Below are positions 10,929 through 23,591 of a DNA stretch of 64,000 bases, in pieces. Position 1 is the first letter of the stretch. The number at the start of each line of letters is the position of its first letter. The stretch comes from Portulaca oleracea. Its lineage: Eukaryota; Streptophyta; Magnoliopsida; Caryophyllales; Portulacaceae. Made by a program: the position numbers and the translations under genes. The stretch covers positions 4,724,114 to 4,788,113 of the forward strand of contig CM055874.1 of NCBI GenBank assembly GCA_029582165.1. Direction: 5' to 3'. A model generated the notes under the pieces. The model was given only the letters and a program-made list of their open reading frames with translations, made no database searches and was not told the origin of the DNA.

Positions 10929-11139
10929 GTTTATGGTATAAAAACTAAGTGATATTTCATCTTAACGTTAATCATTGTTAGGACGGGGAACAACTCACTT
11001 AGCTTATGAACCATGACCTTCTACTTTCAATTTTTTATGAGGGGCTTTTTATTCATCATAACTCTCGACTGTTTCGTTTGTTCTTTTGATGGAACACAAA
11101 ATGAGTCATATTTAATAATATAGAAATTAGATAGTAATG

Positions 11140-11792
11140 TGTTAGGATCATATTCAGATCTATTGTCTGGTCTTAGGGGTGTAAAATAGAGCAATATATG
11201 CAGTGGAAAGAAATTTATGATGATTATGTAAATCGAGGATAATAATAGAGAGACAAGAACAAAGATAAAGGGGGAGACAGTTTTACGTGGAAACCCAAAT
11301 CAGGAAAAATCACGTGCGACAATCAATATCTACTAGTAGAAAAGAAGATATTGCAAGAGGTAAAATTTAATCTCTTATCATATACTCTCACAACCTAGAG
11401 ATAACTAAGGCGAAGATATGGAAATAACATTGTACCTCCCTCACAGGGAGTTTTGAAGGCTCTCACATCGGTCACGTCTCACAAGCTGAATAAAGACTTC
11501 TATTTATAGGGGTATGTTTGGAAAGTGGTTGAAAAACAATAGATAACAGTAGGAGAGAGACCTGGTTTTTAATTGCAATACTTACTGCTACACTTATTCT
11601 CATTGAATCAAGCTTAATTTATAGAAATAACTGAATATGAAATTCCTAAAAATCAGCAACTAACACAAGATAATCACCCACTACTTCAGATTTTTCTCAA
11701 CTGAAAACAGAAAGCTAGAAAACAGGAATCATTCTTGCTAGTAACAAATTCCTAAAATTAGGCAAACTAATTTTTGAAGCAACTAATCAACA
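11140..11792 (-). repeat. 3' LTR of the truncated Copia element
   Basis: A 653-bp LTR reading TGTTGATTAG to GATCCTAACA on the minus strand, with a TATAAATA at 11508-11501. It directly follows the purine tract. The RNase H reading frame ends inside its first bases at 11783. Confidence 0.75.
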
Positions 11793-12126
11793 CTCCCCCT
11801 TGCTTCAAAGCTTGTTACTCCCATCTCAAGCATGAAGTAGTTGTACTTGACATATCTTCTCGACTTTGTTGAAACATCAGCAATCTGTTGGTTTGTGTTA
11901 CAATAACTCACAATAACTTGCTCACTTGCAACCAAACTTCGAATGTAGTGAAATTGAAGGTTTATGTGCTTGGTCCTGTTGTGAAATGTTGGATTCTTGG
12001 TCATAGCAATTGTGGCTTTGTTGTCACAAAAAAAAAAAAAAAAATCAAAGTAGCACCTTCTTGAGCTTGGCCAAAATCAGCCAACAATCTTCTTAACCAG
12101 ACAGCCTGACACACAACTGATGTAAC

Positions 12127-13093
12127 TGAAAGAACCCTAGAAGGCGGGTGAATAGGGTTATAAAAAATTCTGCACAAATGCTCACTGGTAAAGGATGTTA
12201 GGGTCTTAATCTTTTCAAATTAAGATTCAACTTGTGATAAACCAGAGTAAACTGAAATAAAGGACAATAAAGGATAACTGAATAACTTCCTTTTTTTCCT
12301 TTGAAACAGAATGCAGTCTGGATATGAACATTCCTAAGGTGAACGTCCTTAGGGTTTACAGACGAACAGAACAACGAACAAGGTTTCTGGAAAATACACA
12401 CCAACACAGTTTTGGTGCAAACAACAATCGATCCTAAGTCCTTCTAGGAATCGATTACACCAGCACAAATCAATTCTAAGTCCGTTAAGAATTGAATTCA
12501 CTCAAACACAAAATTTCTCACACAATCGTTCTTCTTTCAACTCGAAGAACACAAACAAAACATAGAACCCAAATTTCTGTTTTGAACACCCGATTACTTC
12601 CATGGAATCGTTGGTCTTCTTCGATTTCAAAGTCTTCTATTTATAAGCTTATTTTCATCAGTAGAATAGAGTTGTTGGAGGATTGATTCTGCCCAAATTC
12701 TTTCTTTCTTCATGCTTCGCTATTTCCTTCCAATTTTGCTCCAGTCTTCTTTCCTTTTTGCGGGATTTCGGGAATTTGCAATCTTCATTCTCTTTCCAAT
12801 TTCTCGGTTGATTGTTTCCTACAATTCACAAGGTTGCAATCGATTTAGTCTGGTTAGAAAACGGATAGAAAAAACAGATTATCTTGTTTCCAGAAAACTT
12901 CCCTGTTTTCTGCTTTTATTTGTCTTTCACGACAAAGCTTCTTGCCTGGGGTGAACGTCCTTATGATGTCCTAGGTGAATGTCCTTCTTCCTTCTTTGAG
13001 ATTTCTTTCCTTGCGCATCATATCTTTTTTGGCTATTTGAATTTTGGCTTTCATTTAAAACTGAACTGTCAACGTCCTTGAGGGGTTCTAACA
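12127..13093 (-). mobile_element. Solo LTR nested in the Copia RNase H, 967 bp
   Basis: On the plus strand it reads TGAAAGAACC to GGTTCTAACA, with a perfect 5-bp target duplication GTAAC (12122-12126 and 13094-13098). A minus-strand TATAAATAG lies at 12646-12638. Its terminal words (CCCTAG...GGGTGAATAGGG) resemble those of the Copia LTRs at 38636 and 45550, so it is a related family. It splits an RNase H gene, so it is younger than the host element. Confidence 0.88.
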
Positions 13094-13249
13094 GTAACTG
13101 CCACATACTTAGCTTCGGATGACGATAAAGCTACAATATCTTGTTTAATTTCTTTGAGCTCCATCAGATAAAACTAGAACCAATGAAAAATACGTGCCCT
13201 TGAAAAATACGTGCCCTAATGTACTCTTTCTATTTTCCAAACATCCTGC

Positions 13250-14439
13250 CTAATCACAATCAAAGAAGCCATACAGACTGAAATAAGATACTTTTGAGTA
13301 TCTAATTCCAAGGTCAACAGTGCCAGCCACATATTTGAGGATCCGCTTTGCTAAAGCGAAATTATGAAGTGATGGGCTGTGCATAAACCTTGAGACAACA
13401 CTTATTGCAAACATAATGTCAGGCCTTGTATGGCACAAGTATAACAACCTCTAACAAGACTATGAAATTGCTTCGCATTCGCCGTACTTATTCCATCTTC
13501 AACTGTGAGTTTTTCATTAACATTCATGGGAGTAGGCACTGGTTTGTAGTTCAACATATTAATCCTCTTTAACAGGTCATTTGTATATTTCTTTTGAAAA
13601 ATGAAAAAACCATCGACACTTTGGTTAACTTCAAGCCCCAAAAAATACCGCAACAGACCCAAATTCGACATTTCAAACTTCTCCATCATGCAGGACTTAA
13701 ATATATCAACAAGAGACTCACAAGACCCCATGTAAATAATATCATCAACATAAAGGCAGACCATAAGAAAATCAGAGATACCTTGCTTCTTTACATAAAG
13801 GGTCGGTTCATTTTCACTTCTTTCGAATCCATTCTCCCTAAAATATGAGTCAATCTTGCTATACCATGCACGTGGAGCTTGCTTCAATCCATATAAGGTC
13901 TTTCTCAGTGTGTAGACTTTTTCTTTTTCTTCTTCAATATTGAAGCCTTCTGGTTGTGCAACATTAACTTCCTCTTCCAGCTCTCCATTTAAGAATGCAG
14001 ACTTTACATCGCATTGGTAAACAAGCAACCCCAATTATGTTGCTACTGCCAGGAAAACTCTCACTATTTCAAAGCAAGCAACGAGTGAGAAGGTCTCATC
14101 AAAATCAACTCCTTGTTGTGCATATCCTTTTGCGACCAGCTGAGCTTTGTGCTTTTGAATTGAACCACCAGCATAGTATTTGGTGCGGTACACCCATTTC
14201 AAGCCAATCACATTTTTTCCTTCCGGCAAAGTTACCAAATCCTAGGTCAGATTTTTCCGAGTAGCCATCATCTCCTCTTTCATTGCCTCACACCATTCAG
14301 GTTTAGTCGCAGCCTCTTCATAATAGACAAGATCTGACACAAGCAAAGCAAAATTAGAAGTATCTTGAGCAATGTTATGGCTTTCTATCCCTTGTTGACT
14401 TTTACAATAGAATTTGCACATCTGTAGAGCTTTCCTCAT
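13250..14439 (-). pseudogene. Copia reverse transcriptase/RNase H remnant
   Basis: Three frames carry consecutive parts of Ty1/Copia pol: 14238-14035 (WVYRTKYYAGGS, then DFDETFS), 14034-13402 ([27 protein letters not shown]; catalytic LYVDDIIYMG) and 13447-13250 (LCHTRPDIMFAISVVSRFM). The RNase H end continues at 12004-11783 beyond the nested LTR. Frameshifts and a stop at the 14034/14035 junction inactivate it. Confidence 0.88.
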
Positions 14440-14544
14440 TGGATGCTGACCTTTTATTGGGGGAACCTGTTGGTGATGTTTTCGAAGAACTAGCTGCTGA
14501 ATCAGTAGGACAGCTTACAAACATCTTCAACAAATGGTCTTAAA

Positions 14545-14980
14545 TTAACTCGTTTCAATAATAGTTTTGATAAGATAAATAAATGATAGTTGGATAGTTA
14601 TACCTAAATAAAAGAAAAAACTTAGAATTGTGGTAGGATTTTCAAGAATGGAGTGGCAGCCAGGTGTAATTAACGGGAAAGATGGGGAGTCATTCAAAAG
14701 GGGCCTAACAACCCGCGAAATCTCAGGTGACTCGTATAGCCTCCATGCAAGCTACTGTTATCAGCACAGTAATTCAGTGAGTGAATCAGTTGCAGAGAGC
14801 AAATATAGTGAGTCGCAAAATCTTCGATCAAAATTTCTTGAAAATACTGGAAATATCTTGGACTAGTTTTCCCCTGCAAAAACCCAGTCCACCTTATTCA
14901 AGAAATACAGTTATCAATCATATAATCTGATCAATTATCTGGGAAACAGATACTGGTCAGTCTCATACTGTCAAGCGAAG
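14545..14980 (+). promoter_or_regulatory. Upstream region of the SWEET gene
   Basis: The stretch lies between the truncated Copia element and the SWEET start codon and should hold the promoter and leader. A 78-codon frame at 14630-14866 shows no family resemblance and is probably spurious. No firm TATA box is recognised. Confidence 0.4.
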
Positions 14981-16429
14981 ATGGTGCACATTCATCCTGA
15001 TACTGTTCGGAGTACTCTCGGAATCATCGGTGAGTTTTCTTGGAAACAATTGGATTGATTTTGTCTAGTTTCGCTTGATCATTTGCTCGAATGCTCAATT
15101 GAGTTGTTAGATGATAAGAGTTGTTTGATCATTTTCTTTGCCACACTTTTTGTGCCTTCCGTAAATCTTGCAGACATTACTAAAAGAAATAGTAGTTACT
15201 AATGCTTTGAATTTGCAGGCAATGTAACTTCTTTCCTCTTGTTCGCCTCGCCAATGTACGTGCTCTTTCTTTTTACTAATCTTTTTCTCTTTAATTTTGG
15301 ATGTGTTCATAATAATCACTGGACGGTGTAACTAAATTCTGTTTGACTCTGGTTGAAACTTGATTTTAAATCTGCCATCATTTTCTGTTGATAAAATTTG
15401 TTCTAAAGGCTACGTTTAATTGTTTTCAAGCGCAATGATTATAGAACGAAATGTTTATCAAGATGGAGGATTAATTACTCTTTACTGTAACAATAATAGG
15501 CCTACAATATTGAGAATGCTGAAGAAGAAAGATGTAGAGGAGTTTAAATTTCACCCATATGTAGCTGGGATCATGAACTGTGTAATGTGGGTGTTCTACT
15601 CCATGCCATTTGTACACCCCCACAGCATCCTCGTCACCACCATTAACAGTGTTGGGTTTGTCATGTATGTTGCCTACCTCATCATATACTGGGCATACAC
15701 TAACAACAGCAAAAGAGTAAACATTCTTCATTTCAATCCTTTGTCTTCTTGAACCCTTTCTGCAGTTATTCATTCTGATTGTTGGATTCATTCTTTGTGA
15801 TCGACATGCAGAAATCGATCGCTGTGTATATTGCTGCAGAATTGGTAGCTTTTGCTGGCTTGGCTTGTATCACCCTTCTGACATTCGACACCACTACTGC
15901 CCGTTCTGCGTTTGTTGGCATTTTTTGTGATGTCTTTGGAATCATACTTTACGGTTCTCCTCTTACTGCCATGGTAATAAACTTCAATATTGCGCGGATT
16001 TCTTAGTTGTAACTTTCTTGTCGGCGTTTAATTTGGAGCCATATAAACAGTGGAAAGTTATCAAGACCAAGAGTGTGGAATTCATGCCACTCTCACTGTC
16101 TGTGACCGGATTAGCGAATGGGATAATTTGGAGCATATATGCCCTCATCAGATTTGACCCCTACATTCTGGTAACTAATGTTTGATAAGCCCTGGTACTT
16201 TTTGTGCCTGGATGTTCATATCAGAGGATAATATTGTGTTTGGACGAACGTGTGAATGTGTCAGGTTGGGAATGGAATCGGAGGACTTCTGGGTCTATCT
16301 CAGGTAATTCTGTATGGGTGCTACTATAGCTCGACACCGAAGAAGTCAAAGCAGAGCGAGACGGGACCCACCAAGCCCTCGCAAGTGCAGCTGTCAAGTG
16401 CCTCAATCTCTGTAGCTGATGCTGTTTGA
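14981..16429 (+). CDS. SWEET: SWEET bidirectional sugar transporter
   Basis: Six exons: 14981-15029, 15219-15255, 15500-15716, 15812-15973, 16051-16170 and 16265-16429. All junctions are GT-AG, and phases join cleanly into 249 aa, typical for SWEETs. The exon sizes follow the usual plant SWEET pattern. Two MtN3/PQ-loop three-helix bundles (residues ~8-98 and ~130-215) flank a linker helix. Landmarks are [46 protein letters not shown] and ANGIIW; the last two carry the asparagines that line the sugar pocket in the family. The sequence looks closest to clade II (SWEET5-8, mainly hexose carriers), but substrate cannot be read from sequence. Membrane protein, usually at the plasma membrane. It is convergent with the EFR3-like gene. 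Confidence 0.92.
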
Positions 16430-17239
16430 GATTTGAGAGTTTTCCCTGCAGGCTAGATAGTTGTTAGTTTAACTGGGTACTTAGGCCTAAGTCACTGAAT
16501 GGTTTCCATAATCATAAGCTTCTAGCTTATAACAACAATTTTAGATCTCCCAAGTCTGTACATAGAATTGATCTTGATAACCAATGTCATTGAATTTGAC
16601 TGATTTTGCTCTACATGCTTTCCTCCATATTAGATATTATGCATGGCGCAAAAACTCGGGAAAATTTGTGTGTTTCATTCACTTCTTTTGGTTTTCAAAT
16701 ATAGCCCCATGTACATATTATAAGATCCATGTCCACAATATATCAAAGCTTGTTACGTTCACATTATATTACATGAACAGATTTTCTGATTAAGAAACAT
16801 TCACATTCCTATAATTTTAAGTATGTAGATATTGCGGGCATAAAATCTGTTGTGGACAATAGATCATTACCACACATACATGATTTGATACAAAAGTGCT
16901 TTGCTATAGGTGCCATATAGTACATGACCTTTCAACTGTAATCTACAATGAGACAAATGGGATAATTTAACTAAAAAATTAAATACAATCATCATCACCA
17001 TTGTCTGTTTCAGGGAAAGGGGGTTATGGAGGATCAAAATGTATGCAGTGCAGTCTCGCCCCCTGCAAACATTTTCATTAATAATCGAAGAAGTAAATAA
17101 AGAATAAACGAATCGGAATCTAAGACAGCTGACAAATTTCAGCAGCTGTATTATGAACTATCTGAGGCTGTTTGTGTTGGGAAAGCCTCGTCTTGTTTAA
17201 GACAATCCGATCTGTCAAGTTCCGGTGTTTTCTGCCAAT
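16430..17239. other. Convergent intergenic region (SWEET / EFR3-like 3' ends)
   Basis: No gene is seen. The stretch holds the 3' UTR of the plus-strand SWEET gene and of the minus-strand EFR3-like gene. Short open frames here lack family resemblance. Confidence 0.5.
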
Positions 17240-20200
17240 TCAATTACCAGCAGCTTTCAGGAAGTTGTCAAAAGGGCTGGAAGCCGGCAGCTTAAAATGC
17301 TCGGGTTGCTGCTGAAACTCGGTTGCACACAACATTGACAATGGGCTGATGGTTGCCAACGGATTGTTTGCTGGCATTGTGATGTTCTGATCAAAGAAAG
17401 GATTGTTTCCCTGCATCAAGTTCAGGGAAATTAGACTGTTCACCTGAAAATTATATCAAAGCTGACTGTTTCACAGAATTCAGATCTGGGAATTAAAGTA
17501 GATTTTTGTCGTACCGTTGGATTAGAGGTTGTGTTTGTTTCCACATCAACAATTTCAAAGTCAGAGTTGAATGTGGTTTCCTGCCGCTGGGTTAAAACCA
17601 AATGTGACATCTTCTGATGTTTATCCATCAAAAGAGCTTCACAGTGTGTAGCCATGTCCTTGTAAGGCAACTCCGGGGCAATTGAAACCGAAACTCTGCC
17701 TACTTGGTTAGATGTCTCCAGGACCTGCAGCAGAATAACAACATATTAACCACTCATTCAGGGAATAAAACTGAGATCAAATCAAGGGATAACCTTAGAG
17801 AAATGAAGAGAAAAGGAGCGTATACCGAATCCAGAAGTTCGCTGACACTCAAAAGACTTGAAGTGTCCATCATCAATTGTAGCTCCTGCTTTGGTGGATT
17901 TCCTGGTAAAAAGTCTCCATCCACACTAAAGATAGAAGCAGCCTGAACAAGAAGAAGAAATTGTAAAACTGAAGTCATTCCTCGGCCTTCTATCATTTTT
18001 CATCAAATGTAGAGTGAGAAGTTCAAATGGTGGGTTACCCTTTGGTGAGAGACGCTAATTCGAGAATCCATTTCATAAATTTTGGCTGGAGTCTCAAACA
18101 GTTGGACCCCCAGAGGACAGACATCATCAGGTAAAAACTCGCTCAACAACTGCTCCCTTATGGCGTGTATTTCAGCCTACAACAGAAAGACGTAAAAAGA
18201 AAAGGTCACAATTGGAATGTATGAACAGCGTGAAGATTTTAGTTTCCTGACATTAACTTACATCTTTGATTTTCTCGAGACTTTGTACAATCTCAGAAGC
18301 AAAGGCTTCCCGAGTTTGGTCATCTGTGATTGCAATCTCTGACAGGAATCTTGATGCTGATAAATCATCCTCCTTTGATCCAAATACTATGGTGGAATTG
18401 TTGTTCTCAACAGCCTGCAATTTGCTGTCTCCAACTAAACATAAAAATGGATCAACCTGAAAAGAAGAAAAGACGGGATTATTAAACACCTGATGACCTC
18501 AGTGAATGGCTTACAATGAGCCCAAGAAGAGCCAAATGATAAGTAAGATGATGTACCATCCTATTGTTGAGGGTTGCCTTGGCACACGACACAAGAGAAT
18601 GAATCTCATAAGCTTTTGCAGAAAAGATAATCATCGAAGTAGACAGAGTGAAGAGCGATCTACAACGTGATGGTGGCAGGGGCCCTACAACCGGAATTGG
18701 AAAATGAGAAGATTAGTCAGAAACTACAAGGGCTGAATAATAATAAGTGTATCAAGAATTTAGTCAAAACTGCAGAATGAAAAAAGATGTACCTCCATCA
18801 GCAAGGGAAATGCGCCGTAAAGAAAATGCCAGCTGAAAGCTTCGGACTAGCACCTCCTGGCTACAGCTCTGCAAGCCATGTAATGGTAATCAGGACAAAA
18901 CCAGTATGCAAAGGGGGCATACAATAAACTTTCTCAGGATTTCAAATAACGAGAGGCACAAAAATGTTATTAGAAGCAAACTATACCTTGCCACGTGCAA
19001 ATAGCAAAACCAAACTGTATGTATGAGCAATTGCTTCATAGTTTTCTGGTGTGTTTTCCGGGGAGATTGATTGCGCCCAGATTGATGACAGAAGAAGAGT
19101 GATCTGCCGGCTACTCAGTCTTAGGGAAATTCCTTCCTATATTTGCACAAGTTCAAACGACTATCATAACTAGGCAGTCCAATTTTGAAGATATGGGAAA
19201 AATTGGCAATGAAAGAGTTTACACAGACTGAACAAGCTTAAATTACCACTTCCTTAGACGGGTTGCTCAAAGAGCCTTCTTCTGCGGTCACAGCCACAGA
19301 GTTCTTCATACTATATGCACGAGTGTAAGATGATTTCAATCTACTCAACACCCCATCATTGCTGCTCTCCTCACTGAGAACATTCTCTTTGCTTTGGGAT
19401 CTTTCCCTGCGCAGTTTCTCAAAAAGAGCAGCAGAGGAAGAGAAGGCAGAGACAGTTCTAGAAAGAGATCTCGAGATATGATGAGCACCCTTCCCGGAAG
19501 TAGGTGGAGTTGAGCTTCTATGAGGAGCCACGGAAGATGGTACGAGAATCACTGAGAAGATACGGTGAGCTCCAACTCTAGTTTCATGGTCTCCATGAAC
19601 CATTGCTGGGAGCAGCTGATGAAAGAGGGCTTCAGGAAATGCCTAGCGTGAATTAAACAAGGGTTTTATTAGGCTAACCTTATTTTGCAATACATCCAGA
19701 AGAAATCCAACAAACGTCAAATAGCATGAAAATCTAATTGAAATACAGGCAAAGAAATACTGTATCTTGCCTTATTCTGATATGACACGTTTGGTAATGC
19801 AGCTACAATTTGCGCAGTCCGAAAAACAGCTGAGATTGTGGTCCGGGCTACAGCTGTAACACTTGAAAGCTTTTCGAGCATAACAGCCATAATGTCGAGA
19901 ATAGGACCCGCATCTCCAACCTGTTCTACCAAGACAACTACAAGAATGATTTCCACTCGAAAAAAAAGAACAAAGACAACAAAGATACTTTTCAAGGACG
20001 GACAATAGATTAATACCTTGTTAGCTAACTGAACAAGGCACTCATCTAATAATTCTTGGAAGCTATTGTTGTCTCTCACAACACCGGTTTTTGAATCATC
20101 CAGGGACCATTGCATGCTTTTACGCAAATGCCTCATTATATCGCCTACTGCTCCGAGCAAAGCAACAGAAGGTTCAACTTTTGCATGCTCAGCCAGGGAG

Positions 20201-23200
20201 GTGGTCACCTTCACAATGTCCAACTGCATCTCGGGATGTTGAACTACATTTTTGTGATCTAGATGTTTCACCAATAAAGATAATAACAAGTGTGTACTAT
20301 GCCCTGTGAAATAATTACGTAAGAAAGGTCAGCATCGCTCTTATCATATGGATATATGACTTGTAAACAAAAGCAATGAATGACAAAAAAGATGTAAATA
20401 TATTCACCTGAACTTTCCATCACAGCCTGCAAGTCCTTCAGAACAGGACACGCAAGCCCATGTTTCGAAGACCACATATTTCCATTGTCAAAATAGCGGA
20501 AAAGAGGATCCAAGACACGTCTTATGGTGGTAACCTCTTTGCCTAACTTAGCCATGTTAGTAAGGCAAACCCTGGACCAAAAACCAGGATCCTGGGACTC
20601 CTCCCTGACAAAAGAAAAAGATAGATGACAATTGGCAAGACTGAAATCAAACAAAAGGGCTAATATGCGGATGTCTTTTGAGCGCGTAATATTTACCCTT
20701 TCACACTTAATTCGCCTTTGTCATTTACAATTGCTTTCCAAGATGGAACCCTAGTTATAGGACCAGGAGAAAGGGCAACATGACCTTCGTCTTTGCGCAC
20801 TTCTTTGACCCATTGTCCTTCAGAGTCTTGCTTGTCATCATCATTCTCTGTTTTCTCCTGAGGACTGCTATAATTCTCCAAGACTACAGTAACAACCTGT
20901 AAAGGAACAACAAATATGTCAAGAAAGTATGTGACCAGTAAGATCCTTTGTGAGTCAAGAATTAGGATAAAGTAATTCTAGCATCACTCAACTTCGGATT
21001 AGATTGAAGTGATTGAACTAAAGCATAACATCTCAGTGATCTACTTTTTTTTATCATTCAGTAAGCAGAAAAATATCTAAGGCCCAACCAGAATAGCTTC
21101 TCCAAAAGTTACTAGTAGGGTTAGGTCGAGGCAAAAGAACCCAAGGTTGACGGGCAATTGGTACCATGCTTGCAAGCTTTAGATTGGAAAAACTTAGCCA
21201 TGAATCACATGTCAGAAGGCACAAGTTCACAGTATCTTATCATTTATGTCATCTTACACTCTCACTCTATTTTTGTCACTCATAACGCAACATTTTTACT
21301 GTTCCTATATGCAACGAAAAGATGTAATTTCCAGTTCTCAAAGCATAATGGAGAAATTATAGGAATCCTCTTTGCCGTCTCTCTCTATTTCAAATTGTTC
21401 ACAGGCCAAGGAAATTTAACCAAAAGGGTAGAAAACATGAGCACAAGGTCTAGAACAAAAAACAAAAATTACCCAAAAATGAAAGGGATTTCATGTCTCC
21501 TTACATTGTCAAATTCGGCTGACATATGAGAATGCTCTCCCATGAACCAAATCTGCAAAAGCAAAAACGAAAGTACAAAAATCAAGTCCCTGCTGTAGAA
21601 GAACATCCACCAAATTGTGGGAAATAGCACAAATCTATCCTACTGTGGGTATACAAACAGCATCATCAGTCATGCTCCTTAAGATAAGAGAATCATATCA
21701 AGGCAGCAATATGCGTGAGATAAATTCAATTACCATGGAGGATAGAGCCTGGAGCCCAGCTGCTCGCAGACGAAGTCCCTTCTCATCTTCCCCAACTTCC
21801 TGCGCGAGCTGACACAACTTTGGTATAAAAGCTTCCAAGTTGAATATGAAAGTCCCGTCTATCTGAAAGAGAGAAACAAGAGACATTGATGAGCTTCACC
21901 ATGGATCGTGAACGTTAATATTCTAAGGGTGTGCTATATAATTCATACAGGACTGGAAAGATACAGGATGAGGGCTGACTGTGGACACCTGATTATTTAC
22001 AAAAACAAAGAGAGTCTGGCATCCAATTATTCGCATCTCATCCTGGCCTGTTTGATCCACTAAAATGTCCATGATGCTCAGCAAACTACTTGTGAAGAGA
22101 GGCCTGCATAATTTTCAGTTATATAAAATCCCCAAGTACAAATATACGATATACTAAGATCGATTCATTCGGATATCATGGATAAGTTATCTCAGAAGCA
22201 GAATCACAAACGAATGTATTATAGCAAGCAAAACACTCAATTAAGATCATGCGACATTCAGTTTCTAGTTGATAGAAATTGGTGCCATGAATATTCGACT
22301 GGAAAGAGAGAAGAATACAAAAGAAAAGTGTGCCAAAGTTGGTACAAAATGGTGCATATTAGGCAAGCCAAGAATAGAGGGAACTCACATCTGCTCTTTA
22401 CAAGAACTCAACAGTTTTCTGTAGATGCACATGACAATTTTAGCGGCATTGAAATTTCCGTTTCTCAATTCTTTGTAAAATCTCTGCTCAAGAGTGCTGG
22501 TAATCTGAAAACAAAAAGATGCCATGCTATTTAGGATCAGACAATCCAGCAAAAATTTGCAATCAAGGAAAAGCTGAATGCAAATTTTGGGGAGCAGGAG
22601 GAAGCAGGTTCCAAAGTTGAAAGCACCTTTGGCATGCGCAACGGGTTTTTGGCAGCATATTCACAAAGCTTTCCAATCATCCGTTCGTTCGCTTCTCCAT
22701 CCTACCAATAAAAATATTACAGTCAGCGTTTAAACTGATAAGCAAAAGAGCAGTAACAAATTCTGATTCGGATGAACGAGAAAGACTGAACAGACTACCA
22801 AACTGTCAACAAGAAGTGTCTGAGCAAATACAGTGAGCTCTTAAATAGAATCACATTAGGTAACATTTAAGTTCATACATTAAAGCCGCATAATCTATCT
22901 GTATCTGCAAACATTAAAATGGAAAAATGATAGCTTTTTGTGCAAAATTACACGGATGAGAGCCTTATTCTCAGTTTCTTACCTAACATGTAGCTGTTTA
23001 CTCTAAATCAATAGGTTCAACTCCAGATGATAGTCCTTTTTACAAAAAAACTTATAGAAGGTCATACTTTAGGGAAGGAATAGCCTACTATATAAATCAT
23101 TAGTTGAGTAGCACTTATTGAAGCCCATGTACATGGCCTTCCACAACTGTGCCAATTCAACAACTCTTTCTTTATTTATCACATAGAATCTCTGTACCCA

Positions 23201-23591
23201 GTTGAAGTGGTCTATGAAGCTAGAAGATCCAAAAACCCTCAAGCCAAAATGATAATAAGCAATTTAAGCATGCAAAAGTTTCGAACTAAATCAATGCTCA
23301 CAGTTGTGTTTCCTACTCGAAAAGGATTATTGTGCTCAGAATAATCACATTGTGATCAATGTGCTCAAAAGCATATGAAATTGAACCATTGCAAAGACCA
23401 GGAAAATAAAAAGAAGACATAAAATGGAATTGGCATCATCTAACCTGTGTTTTGGGGAAAATTCCAGCAATCAATTTCTTGTACCTCTTGATAGGTTGCC
23501 TAGAGCGGGCCCGTAAAACAGGGCAAAGTACACATAAACCACCGCATGCTGGGACAACTTGTCTTGAAATCACCCCAGAAACAGCACTCAT
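17240..23591 (-). CDS. EFR3-like plasma-membrane protein (plant EFOP; SEMI-ROLLED LEAF 2-like)
   Basis: Nineteen exons (minus strand, 5' to 3'): 23591-23445, 22701-22627, 22504-22389, 22103-21989, 21862-21734, 21552-21505, 20896-20697, 20604-20408, 20303-20017, 19920-19771, 19642-19247, 19136-18987, 18868-18793, 18684-18557, 18456-18262, 18176-18039, 17942-17826, 17724-17515 and 17443-17240. They sum to 3078 nt, 1025 aa, with compatible phases throughout. EFR3 proteins anchor the PI4-kinase-alpha complex to the plasma membrane. The N terminus has the expected cysteine cluster for acylation (CGGLCVLCP) and a basic KRYKKL; the middle is helical-repeat rich; the end (LPASSPFDNFLKAAG) is the plant EFR3 signature. 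The exon 10 donor is GC (AAG/GCAAGA). Closest recalled relatives are Arabidopsis At2g41830 and At5g21080. Confidence 0.93.

Larger units (their letters stand above)
9120..11085. repeat. Duplicated block, copy 2 (carries JIP homolog 2)
   Basis: Aligns with 3505-5250 from the 3' flank of the JIP gene through its promoter and upstream DNA. The alignment is interrupted only by the solo LTR at 10451-10928, which copy 1 lacks. The LTR therefore arrived after the duplication. Confidence 0.85.
11140..14540 (-). mobile_element. Truncated Copia retrotransposon (3' part)
   Basis: On the minus strand, remnants of the linker, reverse transcriptase and RNase H run from about 14540 down to 11783. A polypurine tract (AAGGGGGAG, 11801-11793) and a 3' LTR (11792-11140) follow. 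There is no 5' LTR, gag, protease or integrase core to the right, so the element is 5'-truncated. A 967-bp solo LTR (12127-13093) splits its RNase H region. Confidence 0.85.

Noticed and set aside
14630..14866. 78-codon frame upstream of SWEET
   Set aside because: No family resemblance or splice link to the SWEET exons; probably chance.
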